From Geobacillus icigianus (GTDB lineage Bacteria > Bacillota > Bacilli > Bacillales > Anoxybacillaceae), in the NCBI RefSeq assembly GCF_000750005.1, contig NZ_JPYA01000126.1, positions 1 through 64,000 on the forward strand: 64,000 nucleotides of DNA, read 5' to 3'. The notes beneath the pieces are model-generated. The model had not been told where the DNA came from, did no database searches, and saw only the letters and a list, made by a program, of their open reading frames with translations. The translations under genes and the position numbers were made by a program. Below, one piece after another: positions 1 through 9,074 of this stretch. Every line of letters starts with the position of its first letter. The first letter of the stretch is position 1.

Positions 1-2
1 AA

Positions 3-1214
3 TGGGGAGAACAAGTCAGGCAGGCGCTGGCGTGGCGCGGGGCAAGCACGGAGGGAGTCGCGGCGCTGCTGTCCGTAATCGCCGAACATGACGGGGCGTG
101 GACAAAAGAGGAGGTTCGCGAGCTCCAGCGCCGCGCCGATGCGGTGTATGCGGCGGCGCTCCGCCATTACGCCTTCGAGGCGGCCGAGTGGGGAAAACAG
201 GTGGAGCAGGCGCTGGCGTGGCGCGGGGCTGCCGGGGATATCGGGCTTTCCGCCTTGTCTGCTTACATTGACCAACACAACGATGCATGGACCGAAGAAA
301 CGATCGCTGCGCTGCAGCAGCTTGTCGATGAGGTGTACGAGCGGGCCGTCCGTCTCATTGGTGCGCCGTCCGGCGAACAAGGGCAAGCGGCGGGGCTAGC
401 CGCTGCCCAGACAGCGGGGGTGATCGTGGCCGAAGCGCGGACGGAGGTGGACGGCGAACGGGAGGATGAACAACGATCAACGCTTGTCGATGAGAAGGAA
501 GAAGCGAACGCGTTGGTGGCGGATGCTGGGAATCAAATCCTATTTCCGGATTCATCATGGGACTCTCTCGGGCGCGAACGACAGCCGGCCGTTCCTCCCG
601 GCAAACATGTTTTGCCGCCGCTGCCGTACAAATATGATGCGCTTGAACCTCATATTTCCGAAGAAATCATGCGCCTGCACCACACGAAACACCATCAAAG
701 CTACGTCGACGGCCTGAATCAAGCGGAGCGGATGATGGCCGAGGCGCGCCGCACGAACCGATTTGAGCTGCTCAAGCATTGGGAGCGGGAGGCGGCGTTC
801 CACGGTTCCGGCCACTATTTGCATACTATTTTTTGGTATAATATGGATCCGAACGGCGGCGGCGAGCCGCGCGGGGAACTGCGGGCGCAAATCGAGCGCG
901 ATTTCGGCAGTTTCGCTGCCTTTCGCCGCCATTTCACCGAAGCGGCCAAAAGCGCGGAAGGGGTGGGCTGGGCGCTGCTCGTTTGGGCGCCGCGAGCGCA
1001 TCGGCTTGAAATTTTGCAGGCGGAAAAACACCAGCTGATGGCGCAATGGGATGTGATTCCGCTTCTTGTGCTCGACGTTTGGGAACATGCGTATTATTTG
1101 CAATATAAAAACGACCGGGCGGCGTATATTGCCAATTGGTGGAATGTGGTGAATTGGCGCAATGTCGAAGCGCGCTTTGCTAAGGCACAGAAGCTGCGCT
1201 GGCCGCCGTTTTAA
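3..1214 (+). CDS. sodF: Fe/Mn superoxide dismutase with duplicated N-terminal module, 5' partial
   Basis: The reading frame is open from the first bases, so the true start lies upstream. The C-terminal ~200 residues are a complete Fe/Mn superoxide dismutase domain: LHHTKHHQSYV (first metal His), LHTIFW (second His), and LDVWEHAYY with the Asp and His ligands. It converts superoxide to peroxide and oxygen, probably in the cytosol since no signal is visible. Ahead of it lie at least two copies of a ~62-residue helical unit (nt 3-188 and from nt 189), each beginning WG(E/K)QV and containing QALAWRG. A charged, low-complexity linker joins them to the enzyme. B. subtilis SodF also carries an N-terminal extension, which is why I use that symbol. 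Metal preference cannot be decided from sequence. Confidence 0.88.
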   Translation, partial: WGEQVRQALAWRGASTEGVAALLSVIAEHDGAWTKEEVRELQRRADAVYAAALRHYAFEAAEWGKQVEQALAWRGAAGDIGLSALSAYIDQHNDAWTEETIAALQQLVDEVYERAVRLIGAPSGEQGQAAGLAAAQTAGVIVAEARTEVDGEREDEQRSTLVDEKEEANALVADAGNQILFPDSSWDSLGRERQPAVPPGKHVLPPLPYKYDALEPHISEEIMRLHHTKHHQSYVDGLNQAERMMAEARRTNRFELLKHWEREAAFHGSGHYLHTIFWYNMDPNGGGEPRGELRAQIERDFGSFAAFRRHFTEAAKSAEGVGWALLVWAPRAHRLEILQAEKHQLMAQWDVIPLLVLDVWEHAYYLQYKNDRAAYIANWWNVVNWRNVEARFAKAQKLRWPPF

Positions 1215-1229
1215 CCGGATGTCCAAACA

Positions 1230-1338
1230 GGGAGGGTGTTCCAAAAGGGTGGGACACCCTCTTTCATATCGTACTGACCGCTTCTGTCACGCGATAAGTG
1301 GTCCCGATCTGCACGGTAGACACCCTTTTTGGTCAGCC
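1230..1338 (-). repeat. Intergenic three-hairpin repeat, copy 1 (minus orientation)
   Basis: Read on the minus strand it begins GGCTGACCAAAAAGG and ends in GAGGGTGTCCCA plus a closing GGAACACCCTC arm. The same layout recurs at 10884-11005, 37960-38066 and 50331-50439. On the plus strand the terminal hairpin (agggtgt...acaccct, 1233-1260) follows the sodF stop and could also act as its terminator. Confidence 0.7.
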
Positions 1339-1499
1339 GCTATTTTTTCATCATATTTGTCCGCGCCCCGCATACACTTGTACCAAGCACGGCTTGGACG
1401 TTTCAACGGTTTTCCTCGCTCGCGCTCATGTCAGCCCAACTTGGAAAGGGGGACAGGCGGTTTCCCTCGCTCGCCGAAGGGAGAGCCTCGCCGATACGC

Positions 1500-2645
1500 G
1501 TGGACAAATGGAAGCGGCTCATAGCTTTGATGGCCCTCGCTGCGGGGATCATCGCATTGATCCCGGGACGGATGGATGCGATGAACGGGGTGAGCGCGAA
1601 AAGCGCGATTTTAATGGAGCAGCATTCCGGACGGGTTTTGTTTGCCAAAGACGCCTATACAAAGCGGCGCATTGCCAGCATTACGAAAATTATGACCGCC
1701 GTTTTAGCGATTGAGTCAGGAAAAATGGATGACCTCGTCACGGTCAGCGCCCGCGCCGTTCGAACGGAAGGGTCGTCGATTTACTTGCGTCAAGGGGAAA
1801 AAATCAAGCTGCGCGATTTAGTGTACGGATTGATGCTTCGCTCCGGCAACGACGCGGCGGTGGCGATCGCCGAACATGTCGGCGGCAGCGTTGAAGGGTT
1901 TGTGTTTTTAATGAACAAAAAAGCGGCTGAAATCGGGATGCGCGATACGGAGTTTGCCAATCCGCACGGCTTGGATGACGCGGAAAACCATTATTCGACC
2001 GCTTACGACATGGCGCTCTTGATGCAATACGCGATGAAAAACAGCGAATTTCGCCGCATCTCCGGGACGAAAGTGTATCGCGCGCCCGCCCCTCCGGGAG
2101 AGGAAGGTGCAAGGGTGTGGCGGAATAAAAACAAGCTGCTCACCGGCCTTTACGAATATTGCACCGGCGGAAAAACCGGCTATACGAAGCGGGCGCATCG
2201 CACGCTGGTGACGACGGCGTCCAAAGATGGGGTCAATTTGATTGCCGTCACGTTGGACGCTCCAGACGATTGGAACGACCACATCGCGATGTACGAATAC
2301 GGGTTTTCCCATTATCATATCGCGAACGTGAGCGGAAAGCGAATCGTCGGCAAAATCACTGATCCGTTTTATGAAGGACGGCTGCGCGCGGCCCGCGATT
2401 TGCAATATCCCGTGACCAGCGAGGAAGAGAACGAATTGCGGGTGAACGTGTATTTGCTGAAGCCGCGCGCCGAGTGGAAAGAAGATCCGGATCGCGTTCC
2501 AGCGGCGGTCGGAAAGGCGGTGCTTTATTTGCACGATAAAGCGGTGGATGAGACGCCGCTGCTGTACGAACATAAGAAGGAGAAAAGCGGCGAAAACTCG
2601 TTTTGGGATTTATTTTCCTTTTTAGGTGTGAGAAGCGATGGTTAA
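1500..2645 (+). CDS. dacB: D-alanyl-D-alanine carboxypeptidase DacB (PBP5*)
   Basis: Low-molecular-weight penicillin-binding protein that trims stem-peptide D-Ala during spore cortex synthesis, lowering cross-linking. Catalytic motifs are complete: SITK (Ser about residue 60), SGN in LRSGNDAAV, and KTG in GGKTGYTK. With the GTG start at 1500 the protein is 381 residues and opens with a short basic segment and a hydrophobic signal/anchor (LIALMALAAGIIALI). The frame is open further upstream to 1329, but that extension has no signal-peptide character and no homology I recognise. An ATG at 1428 is the other candidate, and a modest GAAGGGAG lies 5' of the GTG. The stop overlaps spmA by 8 bases, as expected for the sporulation operon dacB-spmA-spmB of B. 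subtilis. Confidence 0.9.
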   Translation: MDKWKRLIALMALAAGIIALIPGRMDAMNGVSAKSAILMEQHSGRVLFAKDAYTKRRIASITKIMTAVLAIESGKMDDLVTVSARAVRTEGSSIYLRQGEKIKLRDLVYGLMLRSGNDAAVAIAEHVGGSVEGFVFLMNKKAAEIGMRDTEFANPHGLDDAENHYSTAYDMALLMQYAMKNSEFRRISGTKVYRAPAPPGEEGARVWRNKNKLLTGLYEYCTGGKTGYTKRAHRTLVTTASKDGVNLIAVTLDAPDDWNDHIAMYEYGFSHYHIANVSGKRIVGKITDPFYEGRLRAARDLQYPVTSEEENELRVNVYLLKPRAEWKEDPDRVPAAVGKAVLYLHDKAVDETPLLYEHKKEKSGENSFWDLFSFLGVRSDG

Positions 2646-3234
2646 CCTCATTTGGGTCATGATGGCGGTCGTCGGCATCGTCTTTGCAGCGATCAACGGC
2701 ACGATGGAAGAAGTGAACAAGGCGGTGTTTGAAAGCGCCAAAGAAGCGGTGACGATCAGCATCGGCATGATCAGTGTGTTAGTATTTTGGCTTGGATTGA
2801 TGGCCATCGCCGAGCGGGCCGGCCTGCTTCATAAAGTCGCGCGCCTGTTCATGCCCATTGTGCGCCGGCTATTCCCAGAGGTGCCGCCCGGCCATCCGGC
2901 GCTCGGCTACATCGTTTCGAATATGGTCGCGAACATGTTCGGCCTTGGCAATGCGGCGACGCCGATGGGCATCAAGGCGATGGAACAGCTAAAACAGCTC
3001 AACGGCGGCCGCGATGAGGCCAGCCGGTCGATGGTGACGTTTTTGGCCATTAACACGTCAAGCATTACGCTCATTCCGGCGACCGTCATTTCGATTCGCA
3101 TGACGTACGGTTCGGCGGCGCCGGGCGAAATTATCGGCACGACCGTCGTCGCCTCGACGATTTCGACGATCGGGGCAGTATTGATCGACCGGTATTATTA
3201 CTGGAAACGGACGCGGAAAGGCGGGAAACGGTGA
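2638..3234 (+). CDS. spmA: Spore maturation protein A
   Basis: Integral membrane protein of 198 residues with Gly- and Met-rich hydrophobic segments, including a nucleoside-recognition (Gate) type domain: GNAATPMGIKAMEQL and an NTSSITLIPATVISIR stretch. In B. subtilis SpmA and SpmB are needed for spore core dehydration and heat resistance; the transported molecule is not established. The ATG overlaps the dacB stop, indicating coupled translation. Length and neighbours match the B. subtilis operon. Confidence 0.94.
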   Translation: MVNLIWVMMAVVGIVFAAINGTMEEVNKAVFESAKEAVTISIGMISVLVFWLGLMAIAERAGLLHKVARLFMPIVRRLFPEVPPGHPALGYIVSNMVANMFGLGNAATPMGIKAMEQLKQLNGGRDEASRSMVTFLAINTSSITLIPATVISIRMTYGSAAPGEIIGTTVVASTISTIGAVLIDRYYYWKRTRKGGKR

Positions 3235-3767
3235 TGGCCATCGTCCAGCTTCTTTCCACATGGTTGATCCCGGCGCTCATCGCTTTTATTTTGCTTTACG
3301 GTACAGCAAAGAAAGTGCCGACCTACGAAACGTTTGTCGAAGGCGGCAAAGAAGGAATCGAAATCGCGTTTTCGCTTATTCCGTATTTGGTCGGCATGCT
3401 GGTGTCGGTGGCGATCTTTCGGGCATCGGGGGCGCTTGATGCGTTGATGGCAGCTATCGAACCGTTCGCCGAGGCGGTCGGGATGCCGGCGGAAATCGTT
3501 CCGCTGGCGGCTCTGCGCACGATTTCCGGCACGGCGGCGCTCGGCATGACGACCGATTTGATCGCCACCTACGGCCCCGATTCGTTTATCGGTCGCCTCG
3601 CTGCTACGATTCAAGGAAGCACGGAGACGACGCTGTACGTGCTTACGGTGTATTTCGGCGCCGTCGGCGTCAAAAAAATGGGCGACGCGTTAAAAGTCGG
3701 CGTTTTAGCGGACATTCTTAGCTTGATCGTTTCCTTTTTCATCGTCTTGCTCGTTTTCGGGCGCTGA
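3231..3767 (+). CDS. spmB: Spore maturation protein B
   Basis: Partner of SpmA, 178 residues, with four or five hydrophobic segments and the same Gate-type fold; the conserved LRTISGTAALGMTTDLI and DSFIGRLAATIQGSTETT stretches identify it. The GTG at 3231 overlaps the spmA TGA; an ATG one codon later (3234) is equally possible. It is the last gene of the dacB operon and is followed by a strong terminator. Confidence 0.94.
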   Translation: MMAIVQLLSTWLIPALIAFILLYGTAKKVPTYETFVEGGKEGIEIAFSLIPYLVGMLVSVAIFRASGALDALMAAIEPFAEAVGMPAEIVPLAALRTISGTAALGMTTDLIATYGPDSFIGRLAATIQGSTETTLYVLTVYFGAVGVKKMGDALKVGVLADILSLIVSFFIVLLVFGR

Positions 3768-3780
3768 CAGCGTCCGCTTT

Positions 3781-3805
3781 CCCGCCCAAGCGGCGGGTTT
3801 TTTTT
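3781..3805 (+). terminator. Rho-independent terminator after spmB
   Basis: Stem CCCGCC/GGCGGG with a five-base loop, followed directly by eight T residues. It sits 14 bases past the spmB stop. Confidence 0.9.
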
Positions 3806-3887
3806 CGTTTGTGATGAAGAAAAAGAGAAGCGCTGCGCTTGTATCTATGTCGCGGAAAGGGTAAGATGATGAAAGAGGTGAGGAACA

Positions 3888-4619
3888 ATGGAACGGTTGC
3901 AAAAAGTGATCGCCCGCGCCGGCATCGCATCAAGGCGCAAAGCGGAAGAACTCATCTTGCAAGGGCGGGTGAAAGTCAACGGCCGCGTCGTCACCGAACT
4001 CGGCGCCAAAGTCGGGCCGCGCGATGATGTCGAAGTCGACGGCATTCCCGTCGAGCGTGAGGAGCCCGTTTACTATTTGTTGTACAAGCCGCGCGGGGTG
4101 ATCTCGAGCGTCAAAGATGACAAGGGGCGCAAAGTGGTGACCAATTTTTTCAAAGATCTGGACAAACGGATTTATCCGATCGGACGGCTCGATTACGATA
4201 CGTCCGGCTTGCTTTTGTTGACGAATGACGGCGATTTCGCCCATTTGCTCATGCATCCGCGCTATGAGATCGAGAAAGTATACGTCGCTAAGGTGAAAGG
4301 CATCCCGACAGGCGAACAGCTCAGGCAGCTTGAGCGCGGAGTGAAGCTCGAAGACGGCATGACGGCGCCGGCGAAAGTGAAGCTGCTTTCCACCGACCGG
4401 AGGAAAAACACCGCCATCGTAGAAATCCGAATTCACGAAGGCCGGAACCGACAAGTGCGCCGCATGTTTGCGGCAATCGGCTGCGACGTGCTGAAGCTGA
4501 AGCGAGAGCGGTACGGGTTTCTCGATTTAAAAGGGCTGCGCCCCGGTGAATACCGCGAGCTGACGCCGCACGAGGTGAAGCTGTTGCGCGCGATAGCGCT
4601 TTCCGGGGGAAGAAAATGA
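3888..4619 (+). CDS. rluB: 23S rRNA pseudouridine synthase RluB
   Basis: 243-residue enzyme that isomerises uridine to pseudouridine in 23S rRNA (U2605 in E. coli numbering). An N-terminal S4 RNA-binding domain (MERLQKVIARAGIASRRKAE, residues 1-60) is followed by the RsuA/RluB-type catalytic domain, with the catalytic Asp in GRLDYDTSGLLLLTNDG and the C-terminal EGRNRQVRRMF motif. AGAGGTGAGG lies 7 bases ahead of the ATG. In B. subtilis the gene also lies just upstream of resA. Assignment to the RluB subgroup is by context and length. Confidence 0.93.
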   Translation: MERLQKVIARAGIASRRKAEELILQGRVKVNGRVVTELGAKVGPRDDVEVDGIPVEREEPVYYLLYKPRGVISSVKDDKGRKVVTNFFKDLDKRIYPIGRLDYDTSGLLLLTNDGDFAHLLMHPRYEIEKVYVAKVKGIPTGEQLRQLERGVKLEDGMTAPAKVKLLSTDRRKNTAIVEIRIHEGRNRQVRRMFAAIGCDVLKLKRERYGFLDLKGLRPGEYRELTPHEVKLLRAIALSGGRK

Positions 4620-4760
4620 CAAGTATTTGTTACATCACAGCTAGATGGGCCTTACTGTCATGGAATAAAATTACAAATATTGTCGCATCACAGCTAGTTC
4701 CGATACCGCATGGACCTAACTGTCGCTAAGGAAAATGACAAACGTTGTCACATAACGTTC
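4613..4760 (+). repeat. Three imperfect tandem repeats upstream of resA
   Basis: Three related blocks begin at 4613, 4667 and 4733. The first two share ACATCACAGCTAG or GCATCACAGCTAG after a TTGT core, and the third keeps TTGTCACATAAC. Between them ATGG(G/A)CCT(T/A)ACTGTC also recurs (4645 and 4708 regions). The array starts at the rluB stop and ends about 35 bases before the resA -10, so it may hold regulator sites. Confidence 0.6.
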
Positions 4761-4794
4761 ATATCTCCGCGCATAGAAACGAGACGAGTTTTGC

Positions 4795-4800
4795 TATAAT
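4795..4800 (+). promoter_or_regulatory. Candidate -10 element of the resABC promoter
   Basis: A perfect TATAAT in TTGCTATAATG. No recognisable -35 hexamer lies 16-18 bases upstream, consistent with a promoter that needs an activator. In B. subtilis ResD activates resA; here the repeats just upstream are candidate sites. The activator is inferred. Confidence 0.5.
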
Positions 4801-4883
4801 GAAAAATGGGAGATTGTGAACTTCCATGTCCAATCCTTGCGGCCGGTGCCGCGGGGGGATGAGAAATTAAAGGGGTTTGAACG

Positions 4884-5408
4884 ATGAAAAAGCAGCAGCG
4901 CTTAGTGGTGAGGACGGCGATTTTGCTCGTGTTGCTTGCCGCGGTTGGCTACACGATTTACGCCAACTTTTTCACCGAAAAAACGGCGGTGGCTGTCGGT
5001 TCGACAGCGCCGGATTTTGTGTTGACCGATTTGAACGGACAGAAGCACCGCCTCTCCGATTACCGCGGCAAAGGCGTGTTTTTGAACTTTTGGGGGACGT
5101 GGTGCAATCCGTGTAAGCGGGAAATGCCGTATATGAACGATTGGTATCCGGTGTACAAGCAGCAAGGAGTGGAAATATTGGCGGTCAACGTCGGCGAACC
5201 GAAGCTGAGCGTCAAAAAGTTTGCCGAGCGTTTCGGGTTGACGTTTCCGATCGTCATCGACCAAGAAGATCAAGTGTTGAACGCGTACAATGTCGGGCCG
5301 TTGCCGACGACGTTTTTAATTGATAAAAACGGCAAAGTGAAACAAATCATTACCGGAACGATGACGAAAGAAGACATCAGACGGCATCTGGAAAGCATCA
5401 AACCGTAA
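4884..5408 (+). CDS. resA: Thiol-disulfide oxidoreductase ResA
   Basis: Membrane-anchored thioredoxin-like protein (174 aa) that reduces the haem-binding cysteines of apocytochrome c outside the membrane before haem attachment. Residues 8-28 form a signal anchor. The active site is W73-C74-N-P-C77 with Glu80 following, the positions known to matter in B. subtilis ResA. The cis-Pro loop is seen in VGPLPTTFLID. The start has AAAGGGG upstream. It is first gene of resABC, with 13 bases to resB. Confidence 0.96.
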   Translation: MKKQQRLVVRTAILLVLLAAVGYTIYANFFTEKTAVAVGSTAPDFVLTDLNGQKHRLSDYRGKGVFLNFWGTWCNPCKREMPYMNDWYPVYKQQGVEILAVNVGEPKLSVKKFAERFGLTFPIVIDQEDQVLNAYNVGPLPTTFLIDKNGKVKQIITGTMTKEDIRRHLESIKP

Positions 5409-5421
5409 GGAGTTTTGCGTC

Positions 5422-7080
5422 ATGGAACAGGTGAAATGCGAATGCGGCCACGTGAATCCGCACGGCACGGCGTTTTGTGAATCGTGCGGCAAGCCGCTTC
5501 AAGATGTGGGCGAAAAGCGGCTTTTAGACATGCGCTACGAAGGGAGCGCGCGCCGGTCGCAAACGTACAAACGGACGATCATCGATCAAATTTGGGCGTT
5601 TTTTTCATCGGTCAAAGTCGGCGTCGCGCTCATTGTCATCACGCTCATCGCGTCGGCGATCGGGACGATTTTTCCGCAGCAAATGTACATTCCGCCAAAC
5701 GCCGATCCGGCCGAATACTATGAAAAGCAGTACGGCTTGGCGGGGAAGCTGTATTACGAGCTTGGATTCAACAATTTATACGGTTCATGGTGGTACATTT
5801 TGCTCATCGCCTTGATCGGCGTCTCGCTCGTCATCTGCAGTCTCGACCGCGTCGTGCCGCTGTATCGCGCCTTGAAGCGGCAAGGGGTGAAGCGCCATCC
5901 GCACTTTCTCGAGCGCCAGCGGCTGTTTGGCGTTTCGCGGGTGAACGATCCTGACGACGCGATCGCGACGTTGAAAGAGCGGCTTGCGAAACAGCGCTAC
6001 CACGTCCGCGAAGAAGACGGCCATTTGCTCGCCGAAAAAGGGCGGTTTTCGCGCTGGGGTCCGTACGTCAACCATATCGGCCTCATCATCTTCTTGATCG
6101 GGGCGATGCTCCGTTCCGTTCCCGGGATGTACATCGACCGCGCCATGTGGATTCCGGAAGGCGAAACGAAGGAAATTCCCGGGACAAACGGCCGCTATTT
6201 TTTAAAAAGCGAACAATTTATTTTTGAAACGTATCAAAAAGGGAAAGAGAACGAAGCGTTCAACGCCGCTATTGACCGCGTCGGCAACGGAATGATCGCG
6301 AAAAACTACCAAACGAACGTCGTGCTGTATAAGCGCGTCGGTCCGGTGATCGCCGGCGCTGAACCGAAGCTGAAAAAAGTTAAAGAATACGCGATTCGCG
6401 TCAACGAGCCGTTGAAATTTGACGGTTATGCGCTTTATCAGGTCGACTTCCGCCTTGGCGAACCGAAGGCGATGTCGTTTCAGCTCACCGATAAGCGATC
6501 GGGCGCGTCGTTCGGCACGGTTCACATCGATTTGTACAACCCGAAAGAAGAATATGATCTAGGGCGAGGGTATCGCGTGAAGCTATTAAGCTATTTCCCT
6601 GACTTCGAGTTTGACGAAGACGGCAACCCGTCGACAAAATCGCGCGTGCCGAACAACCCGGCGTTCGTGTTCAAAATGTATGCTCCGGATCGTCCAAAAG
6701 GGGAGACGAGCTTTGTCGCCATCCAGCAGACGATCGAGCCGTTTGGCGACAACAAGTACAAAATGGCGTTTGCGGGGCTGGAGACGCGCAACGTTTCCGG
6801 TTTGACCGTCCGCCGCGATTTCACGCTGTGGATTTTAGGGATAGGCGGGGCGATTTTCATGATCGGGCTGATCCAAGGCATGTACTGGAACCACCGCCGC
6901 GTTTGGGTGCAGCGGGTCAACGGCGAACTATGGATCGCTGCGCATACGAACAAAAACTGGTTTGGCTTAAAAAACGAGCTGCGCCGCCTGCTTGACGGCA
7001 CCGGCTTGACAATGCCGGCCGATCGGCTCGAGGAAGGAAAGAAAGCCCGACAAGGGGGACAAGCGCATGGTACAGCTTAG
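5422..7080 (+). CDS. resB: Cytochrome c biogenesis protein ResB (Ccs1)
   Basis: 552-residue membrane protein of the system II haem delivery and ligation machinery; it works with ResC. The N-terminus is a zinc ribbon with two CxxC pairs ([12 protein letters not shown] and FCESCGKP, residues 5-25). Membrane segments follow near residues 62-83, 125-145 and 213-232, then a long extracytoplasmic domain, and a final helix near 470-492. Length agrees with B. subtilis ResB. Its 3' end overlaps resC by 14 bases. Confidence 0.95.
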   Translation: MEQVKCECGHVNPHGTAFCESCGKPLQDVGEKRLLDMRYEGSARRSQTYKRTIIDQIWAFFSSVKVGVALIVITLIASAIGTIFPQQMYIPPNADPAEYYEKQYGLAGKLYYELGFNNLYGSWWYILLIALIGVSLVICSLDRVVPLYRALKRQGVKRHPHFLERQRLFGVSRVNDPDDAIATLKERLAKQRYHVREEDGHLLAEKGRFSRWGPYVNHIGLIIFLIGAMLRSVPGMYIDRAMWIPEGETKEIPGTNGRYFLKSEQFIFETYQKGKENEAFNAAIDRVGNGMIAKNYQTNVVLYKRVGPVIAGAEPKLKKVKEYAIRVNEPLKFDGYALYQVDFRLGEPKAMSFQLTDKRSGASFGTVHIDLYNPKEEYDLGRGYRVKLLSYFPDFEFDEDGNPSTKSRVPNNPAFVFKMYAPDRPKGETSFVAIQQTIEPFGDNKYKMAFAGLETRNVSGLTVRRDFTLWILGIGGAIFMIGLIQGMYWNHRRVWVQRVNGELWIAAHTNKNWFGLKNELRRLLDGTGLTMPADRLEEGKKARQGGQAHGTA

Positions 7081-8254
7081 CAGCACATTGCTCTATACGG
7101 CGTTCATTTTGTATTTAATCGGCACCTTTTTCTTCGGCGGTTCGATTCGCGACAGACGGAAAGAGCGGGAAGGGAAAGACCGCTGGTCGCAGCTTGGCAT
7201 CGCGGTGACGATCATTGGTTTTCTTGCCCAGCTTGGCTATTTCATCACGCGCTGGATCGCCGCCGGGCACGCGCCGGTCAGCAACTTGTTCGAGTTTACG
7301 ACCTTTTTTGGCATGATGCTGGTCGCTGCGTTCATTATTATTTATTTTATTTACCGGCTGAGCGTGCTCGGGCTGTTTGCCCTTCCTGTCGCTTTGCTCA
7401 TCATCGCCTATGCGAGCATGTTTCCGCGCGAAATTTCGCCGCTCATTCCCGCTTTGCAAAGCGACTGGCTGCACATTCACGTTACGACGGCGGCAGCCGG
7501 CGAAGCGATTTTGGCCATCAGCTTTGTCGCCGGGCTCATTTATTTGATCCGCGTCGTCGATCAGTCAAAACCGTCAAAGCGTACGCTTTGGCTCGAAGTC
7601 GTCATGTTTTGCTTAATTACTACGCTCGGCTTTGTCGTCGTTTCGACCGCGTTTGGTCTTTCCGGCTATGAAGCGAAGTTTACATGGGTGGATAAAAACA
7701 AACAGAAGGATGAGATGATTTACGAGCTGCCGGCGCTTGTCGGCCCGCATGAAGGCAAGCTCACCAAAGACAGCGCCGACCGCATGGAGCCGTTTTTGGA
7801 AATGCCCGCCATCATCAACGCCAAAAAGCTGAACACGGTTCTTTGGTCATTGATGGCAGGGACGGTGTTGTACATCGCGCTTCGGCTTCTTTTGCGCAAA
7901 CGCATCGCCGCGGCGCTCCAACCGTGGGTAAAAAACGTCAACCTCGATTTGGCGGATGAGATCAGCTATCGGGCGGTGGCGATCGGGTTTCCAGTCTTTA
8001 CGCTCGGAGCGCTCATTTTCGCCATGATTTGGGCGCAAATCGCTTGGACCCGCTTTTGGGGCTGGGATCCGAAAGAAGTGTGGGCGCTCATCACCTGGCT
8101 GTTTTACGCTGCCTTTTTGCATCTTCGTTTGTCAAAAGGCTGGCACGGCGAAAAGTCGGCATGGCTCGCCGTCATCGGATTTGCCATTATTATGTTTAAC
8201 TTGGTGGCGGTCAACCTCGTCATCGCCGGGCTGCATTCGTACGCCGGAACATAA
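7067..8254 (+). CDS. resC: Cytochrome c biogenesis protein ResC (CcsA)
   Basis: 395-residue polytopic haem-handling protein. The tryptophan-rich WWD-type motif [18 protein letters not shown] lies near residues 325-342, with conserved histidines around it ([22 protein letters not shown]). It forms the cytochrome c synthetase with ResB. Translation probably couples to resB through the overlap, and a terminator hairpin follows at 8266. Confidence 0.95.
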   Translation: MVQLSSTLLYTAFILYLIGTFFFGGSIRDRRKEREGKDRWSQLGIAVTIIGFLAQLGYFITRWIAAGHAPVSNLFEFTTFFGMMLVAAFIIIYFIYRLSVLGLFALPVALLIIAYASMFPREISPLIPALQSDWLHIHVTTAAAGEAILAISFVAGLIYLIRVVDQSKPSKRTLWLEVVMFCLITTLGFVVVSTAFGLSGYEAKFTWVDKNKQKDEMIYELPALVGPHEGKLTKDSADRMEPFLEMPAIINAKKLNTVLWSLMAGTVLYIALRLLLRKRIAAALQPWVKNVNLDLADEISYRAVAIGFPVFTLGALIFAMIWAQIAWTRFWGWDPKEVWALITWLFYAAFLHLRLSKGWHGEKSAWLAVIGFAIIMFNLVAVNLVIAGLHSYAGT

Positions 8255-8265
8255 TGGAACAACAA

Positions 8266-8297
8266 CCGGATGCTCTGTTGGCGAGCATCCGGTTTTT
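8266..8297 (+). terminator. Terminator between resC and resD
   Basis: Ten-base stem CCGGATGCTC/GAGCATCCGG with a seven-base loop and TTTTTC tail. It would separate resABC from resDE, or attenuate read-through. Confidence 0.88.
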
Positions 8298-8348
8298 CGG
8301 TAAACTAGAAAATAGGGATGTTTCCATTGATGATGGGGGTGCAAAGCA

Positions 8349-9074
8349 TTGGAAAAACAAGAAAAAACCATCCGGATATTAGTGGTTGACGATGAAGAGC
8401 GCATCCGCCGGCTCTTGAAAATGTATTTGGAGCGGGAAAATTACGTGATTGACGAAGCGGGCGACGGCAACGAAGCGCTGGAAAAGGCGCTGGCGAACGA
8501 CTATGACGTCATTTTGCTCGATCTGATGCTGCCGGGCAAAGACGGCATTGAAGTGTGCAAAGAAATTCGCGAGCAAAAAACGACGCCGATTATTATGCTG
8601 ACGGCAAAAGGCGAAGAAGCGAACCGCGTGCAAGGGTTTGAAGTCGGCACCGATGATTACATTGTGAAACCGTTCAGCCCGCGCGAAGTCGTGTTGCGGG
8701 TGAAAGCGTTGTTGCGCCGCGCCGCGAACGCCGCCTACGCGCCGGTGGAAACGACGGCGAAAGACGTGCTCGTGTTTCCCCACTTGACGATTGACAACGA
8801 TGCCCACCGGGTGACGGTCGATGGGAAAGAGGTGAGCTTGACGCCGAAAGAATACGAGCTGCTCCTTTTTTTGGCTCGTTCGCCCGATAAAGTGTTTGAT
8901 CGCGAGCAGCTGCTGAAAGAAGTCTGGCATTACGAGTTTTTCGGTGACTTGCGCACGGTCGACACCCATATTAAACGGCTGCGTGAAAAGCTGAACAAAG
9001 CGTCGCCGCAAGCGGGAAAAATGATCGTCACCGTCTGGGGTGTCGGCTACAAGTTTGAGGCAGTGAGCGACTGA
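8349..9074 (+). CDS. resD: Response regulator ResD
   Basis: OmpR-family regulator of 241 residues. Receiver residues are complete: acidic pair in VVDDEER, phospho-acceptor Asp about residue 58 in [10 protein letters not shown], Thr in MLTAKG and Lys in [13 protein letters not shown] winged-helix domain fills the C-terminal 100 residues ([21 protein letters not shown]). In Bacillus it controls aerobic and anaerobic respiration genes including resABC. The start is TTG with GGGGGTG 8 bases upstream. Its stop overlaps the resE ATG by one base. Confidence 0.94.
   Translation: MEKQEKTIRILVVDDEERIRRLLKMYLERENYVIDEAGDGNEALEKALANDYDVILLDLMLPGKDGIEVCKEIREQKTTPIIMLTAKGEEANRVQGFEVGTDDYIVKPFSPREVVLRVKALLRRAANAAYAPVETTAKDVLVFPHLTIDNDAHRVTVDGKEVSLTPKEYELLLFLARSPDKVFDREQLLKEVWHYEFFGDLRTVDTHIKRLREKLNKASPQAGKMIVTVWGVGYKFEAVSD

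Noticed and set aside
555-1244. Long minus-strand frame (229 aa) opposite sodF
   Set aside because: It is the antisense shadow of a well-supported superoxide dismutase; no ribosome site or family features.
1908-2573. Long minus-strand frame (221 aa) opposite dacB
   Set aside because: Shadow frame; high GC at third positions keeps antisense frames open.
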